Positions 12,697-18,656 of a stretch of DNA of 20,912 nucleotides are shown here, piece after piece. The first letter of the stretch is position 1. Every line of letters begins with the position of its first letter. A program made the translations under genes and the position numbers. The notes beneath the pieces are model-generated. The model was not told where the DNA came from. It made no database searches and saw nothing but the letters and a program-made list of their open reading frames with translations. Origin of the DNA: an uncultured Verrucomicrobiota bacterium (GTDB lineage: Bacteria; Verrucomicrobiota; Verrucomicrobiia; Limisphaerales; UBA9464); contig CAIYXO010000139.1 of the NCBI GenBank assembly GCA_903930165.1, positions 1 to 20,912 of the forward strand, written 5' to 3'.

Positions 12697-15042
12697 ATGC
12701 AATCCGAACGAATCCAAATCCCGGGACTCCGCCCGGTCGCCCTTCTGGCTGCCGTTGCCGTGTTGGCGCTGAGCGCCTCCGCGGCCTCGAACGACAAGGT
12801 CAACGAAAGCCTCCTCCAGAAGGACTTCCCCTTCCAGGGCGCCTGCATCGGTGCCTCGTTCCCGGCGAAGAACACCGCCATGAAGGGTCTTGCCATCCGC
12901 CTTCCCGGCGGCGCCGGCGCCAACCTCCTCTTCGACACCGACCTGTGCCGCGTCGCGGCCGGCTGGACCGGTGGCTACATCAACACCCACGGCGTCACCT
13001 GGGACGGCGCCCATGGCGGCCACCCGTCCATCGTGGGCACCCAGCAGTTCGGCACCGCGGTGGTCCCCGGCGTCTCCCTCGGCGAGGAGTTCAAGGACAC
13101 CCGCAAGGAGCCGTTCGGTCCGACCAGCGACTCCGTGGTCCGCTGGGGCGGTCTCCGCCTCGCCGGCGACCGCGTCCAGCTGGAATACACCGTCGCCGGA
13201 GACATGCGCGTCGCCGAGCAGCCGTCCGCCGTCGCCGCCGGCGACCAGACGGTCTACTTCCGCACCTTCCAGGTCGCCGCTCCCGCCCGCGGATTCCTCT
13301 TCTTCAAGTCCCGCAAGACCACCTCGGCCTTCTCGATCCTCGTCGCCGACGTCGAGGGCGCCGACAGCAAGGTCGACAACGGCACGGTCACCTACACCGG
13401 CAACGGCGTGAGCACCCGCATCCGGGCCTCAGGCCTGCCCAAGGGCGCCTCGCTCAAGGTGAAGGACGGCCGCGTGTACGTTCACGTGCCCGCCGGCGCC
13501 CGGGTCTCCCAGCCGTTCCGCGTCGCCGTCTGGAGCGGCCCCGCCACCGGTTCCGCCGCCTTCGAGACCGCCGCCGCCACCCCGGTGGCCTTCGCCGACG
13601 TCTCCAAGGGCGGTCCCGCCCGCTGGCCCCAGCTCGTCGAGACCAAGGGTGTCGTGGGCAAGGGCGACGGCGCCTACGTCGTCGACAACATCACCCCGCC
13701 GGTCGACAACCCGTGGAAGCGCCGCGTGCGCATCGGCGGCTTCGACCTCTTCGCCGACGGCAAGCGCGCCGCGGTCTGCACCTGGGACGGCGACCTCTGG
13801 ATCGTCTCCGGCATCGACGAGGGGCTGCAGAACCTGAAGTGGAAGCGCTTCGCCTCCGGCATGTACGAGACCCTCGGGCTCCGCATCGTCAACGACGTCG
13901 TCTACACCTCGGGCCGCGACCAGTTGACCCGCTACACCGACGTCAACGGCGACGGCGAGGCCGACTACTACGAGAACTTCAACAACTCGGTGACCTCGAC
14001 CGAAGGCTTCCACGAGTTCCTCTTCGACCTGCAGACCGACGCGCAGGGCAACTTCTACTTCGCGAAGGCCGGACCGGTGAAGGGTGGTGGACGCGGATTC
14101 GAGACCATCTCCCGCGACGCCGGCTCGCTCATGAAGGTGAGCGCGGACGGCAAGCGTTTCGAGACCGTCGCCACCGGCTTCCGCGCCCCGAACGGCATCG
14201 GCGTGAACCCGTGGAACGGCCAGATCACCACCGGCGACAACGAGGGCACCTGGGTGCCGACCTGTCCCATCAACTGGGTGAAGCCCGGCGGCTTCTACGG
14301 GGTCGAGGACCTCGCCCACGGCGCCGACGTGAAGTCGTTCCGCCAGCCGCTGACCTGGATGTCGCACGACGAGTACGACAACTCCGGCGGCGGGCAGGTG
14401 TGGGTGGACAGCGACAAGTGGGGTCCGTTCTCGAAGCGGATGCTCCACATGAGCTACGGACAGTGCGCGCTCTACCTCGTGCTCCAGGACGAGGTCGACG
14501 GACAGATCCAGGGCGGCGTGGTGAAGTTCCCCGTGAAGTTCGCCAGCTCCGCGATGCGCGGCCGTTTCAGCAAGGCCGACGGTCAGCTCTACGTGGCCGG
14601 CCTCCAGGGTTGGCAGACCAAGGCGGTCAAGATCTCCGGGTTCGACCGCGTCCGCTACACCGGCAAGCCGGTCCACTCCGTCGAGGCCCTCAAGGTCACG
14701 CCGAAGGGACTCCGCCTGACGTTCACCCAGCCCTTGGACGCCAAGGAGGCCGGTGACGCCCAGAACTTCTCGGCGCGCCGCTGGAACTACCGCCGCACCT
14801 CCGACTACGGATCCGCGACCTACCTGGTCTCCGACCCGAGCAAGAAGGGCCGCGAGAACGTGGCGGTGAAGAGCGCGACGGTCGGCGCCGACGGCCGTAC
14901 CGTGGACCTCGAGATCGAGGACTTCCGCACGGTGAACCAGCTGGAGATCAAGTTCCAGATCAAGGCCAAGGACGGCACGGCGATCGAGCAGCAGTTCCAG
15001 TGCTCCGTGAACGCCATCCCGGGCTCGGTGGCCGCGAAGTGA
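12697..15042 (+). CDS. Secreted DUF6797-type, sorbosone-dehydrogenase-like propeller protein
   Basis: A 781-residue exported protein. A signal peptide (VALLAAVAVLALSASAA, ending near residue 30) precedes an N-terminal domain (about 40-310) with GVTWDGAHGGHP and KDTRKEP, typical of the DUF6797 region of PVC-group proteins. A propeller domain (about 335-655) has CTWDGDLWIVSG, YTDVNGDGEADYYENF (a calcium-loop-like DxNxDGxxD at 414-422), and FRAPNGIGVNPWNGQITTGDNEG. This matches the 'putative membrane-bound dehydrogenase' group. The C-terminal beta-sandwich (about 660-775) has QNFSARRWNYRRTSDYGS. No CxxCH haem motif is present, whereas related proteins often carry a cytochrome c domain. Likely periplasmic sugar or alcohol binding or oxidation; substrate unknown. 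An intrinsic terminator follows, so it is probably monocistronic. Confidence 0.87.
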   Translation: MQSERIQIPGLRPVALLAAVAVLALSASAASNDKVNESLLQKDFPFQGACIGASFPAKNTAMKGLAIRLPGGAGANLLFDTDLCRVAAGWTGGYINTHGVTWDGAHGGHPSIVGTQQFGTAVVPGVSLGEEFKDTRKEPFGPTSDSVVRWGGLRLAGDRVQLEYTVAGDMRVAEQPSAVAAGDQTVYFRTFQVAAPARGFLFFKSRKTTSAFSILVADVEGADSKVDNGTVTYTGNGVSTRIRASGLPKGASLKVKDGRVYVHVPAGARVSQPFRVAVWSGPATGSAAFETAAATPVAFADVSKGGPARWPQLVETKGVVGKGDGAYVVDNITPPVDNPWKRRVRIGGFDLFADGKRAAVCTWDGDLWIVSGIDEGLQNLKWKRFASGMYETLGLRIVNDVVYTSGRDQLTRYTDVNGDGEADYYENFNNSVTSTEGFHEFLFDLQTDAQGNFYFAKAGPVKGGGRGFETISRDAGSLMKVSADGKRFETVATGFRAPNGIGVNPWNGQITTGDNEGTWVPTCPINWVKPGGFYGVEDLAHGADVKSFRQPLTWMSHDEYDNSGGGQVWVDSDKWGPFSKRMLHMSYGQCALYLVLQDEVDGQIQGGVVKFPVKFASSAMRGRFSKADGQLYVAGLQGWQTKAVKISGFDRVRYTGKPVHSVEALKVTPKGLRLTFTQPLDAKEAGDAQNFSARRWNYRRTSDYGSATYLVSDPSKKGRENVAVKSATVGADGRTVDLEIEDFRTVNQLEIKFQIKAKDGTAIEQQFQCSVNAIPGSVAAK

Positions 15043-15069
15043 CCTGACAGGCCGCTCGTCACGCCCCTC

Positions 15070-15108
15070 AAGGCCCCGTCGACCTCGCGTCGGTGGGGCC
15101 TTTTCCTT
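15070..15108 (+). terminator. Intrinsic terminator of the DUF6797-type gene
   Basis: AAGGCCCC (15070-15077) pairs with GGGGCCTT (15095-15102); two G-T pairs continue into an inner CGAC/GTCG stem (15080-15083, 15089-15092), giving a 14-bp stem with a 5-nt loop, followed by TTTTCCTT. This is a classic rho-independent terminator 27 nt after the stop and the best in the window. Confidence 0.88.
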
Positions 15109-15146
15109 GTCGCCGCACGAGGGCTGGCGGCAACCTCCTACCCACG

Positions 15147-15890
15147 ATGCTCAGCACGGACTTCTCCCACGTGCCCAACTTCACCGGCTACATGGCCAAG
15201 GTGCATGGGCATGTCTGCGGCGGGCCGGCACGCCAGCGCATCCTCGACGTTCCCGCCGGCAACGGCCTGCTCGCCGCGGAGCTCCGCAAGGCGGGCCATG
15301 AGGTCGTGTGCGCCGACATCAACCGCGAGCGTCCCGACTTCGTCTTCGCCGACCTCAACGGCCGGCTGCCGTTCGAGGACGCCTCGTTCGACACGGTGAT
15401 CTGCCTCGAGGGTCTCGAACACGTGCTCGATCCGCAGGCGCTGATCTGGGAACTGGTCCGCATCACCCGCCCCGGCGGTCGCGTCGTCATCTCGACCCCG
15501 AACATCCAGAACGCCTTCTCGCGGCTCCGGTTCCTCAGCACCGGCTTCTACTACCAGTACGGACCGTGGATGTGCCGACAGCTCGCCCCGGGCGAACAGC
15601 GCGACCGCGGCCACATCGCCCCGATGAGCTATCTCCAGATACGCTACCATCTCCATCTCCGCGGGGCGCGGGTCGAGGCCGTGGACGGCGACAAGTGGAA
15701 GCGGAAGTGGCTCGTTCCGTTTCTCTATCCGATCTTCCTGCTCGGGCGGTTTTGGGCCTCGAGGATCCGCCGTGCCGAGCCCGACGCCGATCCGGCCGAA
15801 TGCGACGAGGTGATCCGCCAGATGAACGGCGGGCCGCTCCTCTTCAGCCGTTCCCTGATCGTCGTGGCCCGCGTCGGGCAACGTCCCTGA
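15147..15890 (+). CDS. Class I SAM-dependent methyltransferase
   Basis: A 247-residue protein of the Methyltransf_11/UbiE-like type. Motif I is ILDVPAGNGLLA (32-43), motif II ends VVCADIN (53-59) with acidic Asp57, motif post-II is FDTVICLEGLEHVLDP (81-96), and motif III is ITRPGGRVVISTPNIQN (106-122). The C-terminal part has an amphipathic or membrane-associating stretch, KWLVPFLYPIFLLGRFW (187-203). The 'LEGLEHV...PGG...STPN' pattern is common among methyltransferases found with polysaccharide genes, but the acceptor cannot be named. An in-frame ATG at 15093 lies within the preceding terminator, so the ATG at 15147 is chosen; no good ribosome binding site is visible. It converges with the FkbM gene over an 18-nt gap containing the palindrome CCCGGCCGGG (15893-15902). 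Confidence 0.9.
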   Translation: MLSTDFSHVPNFTGYMAKVHGHVCGGPARQRILDVPAGNGLLAAELRKAGHEVVCADINRERPDFVFADLNGRLPFEDASFDTVICLEGLEHVLDPQALIWELVRITRPGGRVVISTPNIQNAFSRLRFLSTGFYYQYGPWMCRQLAPGEQRDRGHIAPMSYLQIRYHLHLRGARVEAVDGDKWKRKWLVPFLYPIFLLGRFWASRIRRAEPDADPAECDEVIRQMNGGPLLFSRSLIVVARVGQRP

Positions 15891-15908
15891 GACCCGGCCG
15901 GGGCGGCT

Positions 15909-16868
15909 TCAGGTCTTCGGACGGCCGACCAGGTAGAGCTGGGTCGGCCTTGGTTCCTCAGTGGCGGCGGCCAGGAAGGCCTCCATGCTCCCGAACTTCC
16001 TCCCGGACGTCGGGCGGTGCTTCGCGAGGCTGCGGGAAAGCTTCGATCCGAAGCGGCTTTCGCTGAAGTCCCAGCCCTCGAGGTCGTAGTCCGGGGAAAG
16101 CAGGTCCAGGACGGCCCTTGCCGAACTGCCGAACTTCTCGAGCCCGAGGGGGTGGACCTCGATGAAGAGGATCGGCTTCTGCTCCGCGAGCAGCCGGCGC
16201 GCGCCGGACAGGATGCGGAACTCGAACCCCTCGCAGTCGATCTTGAGGAACGCGACCTTCCTTCCCGCCAGGGCGTCGTCGAGCCTGGCCAGGGGAACCA
16301 TCACCGACTTCCGGGCCGCGTGGGTGTCGTGGATCGCCTCGGTCAGGTCGAGGTCGGCGAGCCGGATCGCCTCGCGGGCCGCGTCGCCGGTGGCCACCTC
16401 GCCGTTCAGCCCTATGGAGAACGGCACTTCCCCGGCGGCGTCGCCGCACGCGAGGTTGTGGCATTCCACCCCGGTCCAACGGTTCCGCCGCACGCAGGCC
16501 TCCAGCAGGCGGAAGAGCAGCGGCTGCGGTTCGAAGGCCGCGATCGGCAGGTTCGAGTGCCTGCGGAAGAGCAGGGGATAGATCCCGATGTTCGCTCCCA
16601 CGTCCACCAGCAGGCCGTCGCGCAGGGACTCGAGGATCGGCGGAAGGAGCCGGACCTCCGGGACGTAGCCTTCACCCGCCAGGAGCAGGCCCGTGGCCGC
16701 CTTCGACCAGGCCAGGGGGTGGACGAGCTCCGCGCCGCCGAAGGGCAGGGCCGCGAGTCCATGCCGGCCGTTCAGCAGGGAAAGCAACGGGTGGTACTTG
16801 CGTCCCAGCGGCACGAGCCCGTGCAGGGTCCGGAGAAGCCCGGTGCCGTTCAACGGCCGGACATCCAT
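15909..16868 (-). CDS. FkbM-family methyltransferase
   Basis: A 319-residue SAM-dependent methyltransferase of the FkbM (Methyltransf_21) family, which O-methylates sugars or polyketide hydroxyls. Visible are the SAM motif LLVDVGANIGIYPLLF (86-101), the acidic FEPQP (112-116) that binds the ribose, and the family signature VAFLKIDCEGFEFRILSGA (205-223) followed by LFIEVHP (234-240). The open frame continues nearly 300 codons upstream antisense to the glycosyltransferase, but that extension is low-complexity and unlike the family; ATG 16868 gives the normal length. It is divergent from the glycosyltransferase gene by 129 nt. Surface-glycan decoration is likely from context and family, not proven. 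Confidence 0.92.
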   Translation of the reverse strand: MDVRPLNGTGLLRTLHGLVPLGRKYHPLLSLLNGRHGLAALPFGGAELVHPLAWSKAATGLLLAGEGYVPEVRLLPPILESLRDGLLVDVGANIGIYPLLFRRHSNLPIAAFEPQPLLFRLLEACVRRNRWTGVECHNLACGDAAGEVPFSIGLNGEVATGDAAREAIRLADLDLTEAIHDTHAARKSVMVPLARLDDALAGRKVAFLKIDCEGFEFRILSGARRLLAEQKPILFIEVHPLGLEKFGSSARAVLDLLSPDYDLEGWDFSESRFGSKLSRSLAKHRPTSGRKFGSMEAFLAAATEEPRPTQLYLVGRPKT

Positions 16869-16936
16869 GGTTTCGGAGGCGCTCACGGACCCAGCCTGCG
16901 CGAGCCCGTCGACCCGGGGCAACGGGGAATCGCCGC

Positions 16937-16946
16937 GTGGCGCCAC
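16937..16946. promoter_or_regulatory. 10-bp palindrome in the fkbM/glycosyltransferase divergent gap
   Basis: GTGGCGCCAC is a perfect 10-bp palindrome in the 129-nt divergent region. It could be an operator shared by both genes, but a palindrome of this size can arise by chance at this GC content. No clear -35/-10 pair was recognised in the gap. Confidence 0.2.
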
Positions 16947-16997
16947 CCCGGATTCCGGTTCCTCCGCGGCGGTCCTCCCGGATAGTCTCGACGCCCG

Positions 16998-17804
16998 GTG
17001 GACCCCCTTCCCATCTCCGTCTGCCTCATCTCCGGCGCCGAGGAACGGCGCATCGGCCGCACCTTGGCCAGCGTCGCGGGCTGGGCCTCCGAGATCGTCG
17101 TCGTGCTCAACCGGGAGGTCGCCGACGCCACCGAGGAGATCTGCCTCGCCCACGGCGCCCGTGTCTTCCGCGAACCGTGGAAGGGTCATGTCGCCCAGAA
17201 GAACTCCGCCGCGGAAAAGGCCACCCAGCCGTGGCTGCTCGGGCTCGATGCCGACGAGGTCCTCTCCCCGGAACTCCGTTCGGAGATCCGCGCGTGGCTC
17301 GGGACGCCGTCCAAGGCCGACGGCATCGACGCCTTTTCGATGCCCCGCCTGACCTCCTACATGGGAGCCTGGATCCGGCACGGGGACTGGTACCCCGACC
17401 GCAAGACGCGTCTCTGGCGTCGGGGCCGCGGCGGTTGGACCGGCGTGGATCCCCACGACAGGCTCGAGGTGGGCGGCCGTGTCGTCCCGCTGCGTTCCGA
17501 CCTGCACCACTACAGCTTCACGGACCTGTCCCACCATGTCCGCAAGGTGAACTCCTATTCCGACCTCTTCGTGGAGGGGCAACGGCGAGCCGGGAAGGGC
17601 TTCCGGGGCAGGGACCTCGTGTTCCGGCCGCTCTGGCGCTTCATCCGGGGCTATGTCGTCCGACGCGGATTCCTCGACGGCTGGGCCGGCTTCTGCGTCG
17701 CCGGGATGGTCGCCTTCGAGACCTTCGTCCGCTATGCGAAGCGCCTCGAACACGGTCGCGCCGCGCGGATCACTCCTCCCGGGTCATCCGAACCTGGACG
17801 TTGA
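16998..17804 (+). CDS. Family 2 glycosyltransferase, WaaE/KdtX-like
   Basis: A 268-residue GT-A-fold enzyme expected to add a sugar from a nucleotide donor to a lipopolysaccharide core or other surface glycan. It begins ISVCLISGAEERRIGRTLASVAGWASEIVVVLN (6-38), has WKGHVAQKNSA (61-71), and the metal-binding DxD in LGLDADEVLS (81-90; Asp84, Asp86). The mid-region KTRLWRRGRGGWTGVDPHDRLE (136-157) and LHHYSF (169-174) match the WaaE-like subgroup. A C-terminal amphipathic stretch (about 205-245) may associate with the membrane. It starts with GTG; no ATG is available near the homologous start. The last 35 nt overlap the 3' end of the convergent transglutaminase gene, so the tail after about residue 256 may be poorly conserved. 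Confidence 0.9.
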   Translation: MDPLPISVCLISGAEERRIGRTLASVAGWASEIVVVLNREVADATEEICLAHGARVFREPWKGHVAQKNSAAEKATQPWLLGLDADEVLSPELRSEIRAWLGTPSKADGIDAFSMPRLTSYMGAWIRHGDWYPDRKTRLWRRGRGGWTGVDPHDRLEVGGRVVPLRSDLHHYSFTDLSHHVRKVNSYSDLFVEGQRRAGKGFRGRDLVFRPLWRFIRGYVVRRGFLDGWAGFCVAGMVAFETFVRYAKRLEHGRAARITPPGSSEPGR

Positions 17805-18648
17805 GGATCTGCGCCCGGCTGCCCTTGAAGATCCCCTTCATCGGGGGCACGTCCCCGTAGTCGCGTCCGATGCCGATCTGGACGTGCCGTTCCCCGTCCA
17901 TCATGTCGTTGGTCGGGTCCAGTCCCACCCAGTACCCGGTCGGCGTGTACACCTCGAGCCACGCGTGGGTGGCCACCGCCCCGATCAGCGTCCCCGTCGC
18001 CGAGCCGTCCTCGGCCGCGGGAGGCGGGTCGGTCTCGATGTAGCCGCTCACATACCGCGCCGGGATGCCGGCCACGCGGCAGATCGCGATCATCAGGTGG
18101 GCGAAGTCCTGGCAGACCCCTTCGCGCGAGGTGAGGAACTGCTCCACGTCGGTGCCCGAGTCCGTGGCACCGGGCCGGTACTTCAGGGTCTGGAAGAGAT
18201 GCGTGTTGAGCCCGAGCAGCGAGGCCGCGAACGGCGCGTCGGCCGGCAGGAATTCCGCGGCCAGCTCGTGGACGGCCGGCACCGGCCGTATGAACTGCGA
18301 CGGCCGCAGGAAGTCGTGTAGCTCGCGCCTCCGGTCCTGGTACATCTGCCGCGCCTCCGCGATGGTCAGGTCCAACGCCGACAGCGCGTCGTTGAAGGGC
18401 TTCGTCTCGACGTCGCAGGCCGAGGAGACCACCAGCCGCTGGTGCCGGTGCGGGATGGAGATCGTCTCCACGAAGTTCCCGAAGTAGTCGATGTGCGACT
18501 CCACCAGCACGCCGGGTTCGATGAGCGTCTGATGGCGGGAGACCTTCTGGCGCAGGGAATCCCGCGGGCGGAGCCGCAGTTCGCTGAAGCTCTCCAGCGC
18601 CGGCTGCGGATAGACGTACTCCGTGGTGTGCTCGATGTGGAATCGCAT
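17770..18648 (-). CDS. Transglutaminase-like cysteine protease family protein
   Basis: A 292-residue soluble protein with the bacterial transglutaminase-like N-terminal domain (MRFHIEHTTEYVYPQPA, then about 1-80) and a transglutaminase/protease core (about 150-250). The catalytic triad is visible as Cys179 in SREGVCQDFAHL, His228 in ATHAWLEVYT and Asp244 in WVGLDPTND. The family usually hydrolyses peptide or isopeptide bonds. It is the second gene of a unit led by the ATP-grasp/alpha-E protein, whose stop lies 8 nt upstream; this pairing recurs across bacteria and is predicted to make and process a peptide-like product (Iyer and Aravind-type amidoligase analyses). The frame is open 34 codons further upstream, but ATG 18648 begins the conserved domain. 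No Shine-Dalgarno sequence is visible, so translational coupling is likely. Confidence 0.93.
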   Translation of the reverse strand: MRFHIEHTTEYVYPQPALESFSELRLRPRDSLRQKVSRHQTLIEPGVLVESHIDYFGNFVETISIPHRHQRLVVSSACDVETKPFNDALSALDLTIAEARQMYQDRRRELHDFLRPSQFIRPVPAVHELAAEFLPADAPFAASLLGLNTHLFQTLKYRPGATDSGTDVEQFLTSREGVCQDFAHLMIAICRVAGIPARYVSGYIETDPPPAAEDGSATGTLIGAVATHAWLEVYTPTGYWVGLDPTNDMMDGERHVQIGIGRDYGDVPPMKGIFKGSRAQILNVQVRMTREE

Positions 18649-18656
18649 CGTCCGGG

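Noticed and set aside
12945..14756. A 603-codon Arg-rich + frame inside the DUF6797-type gene
   Set aside because: Typical +1 shadow in GC-rich DNA; the composition is dominated by Arg, Pro and Gly.
15093..15146. An earlier methyltransferase start at 15093
   Set aside because: It lies within the terminator stem of the preceding gene, and the extra 18 residues are not family-like.
15893..15902. CCCGGCCGGG as a bidirectional terminator between the two methyltransferase genes
   Set aside because: Too short, leaves no loop when folded, and has no T-run on either side.
16869..17753. A nearly 300-codon upstream extension of the FkbM gene
   Set aside because: Antisense to the glycosyltransferase and low-complexity; normal FkbM length is reached from 16868.
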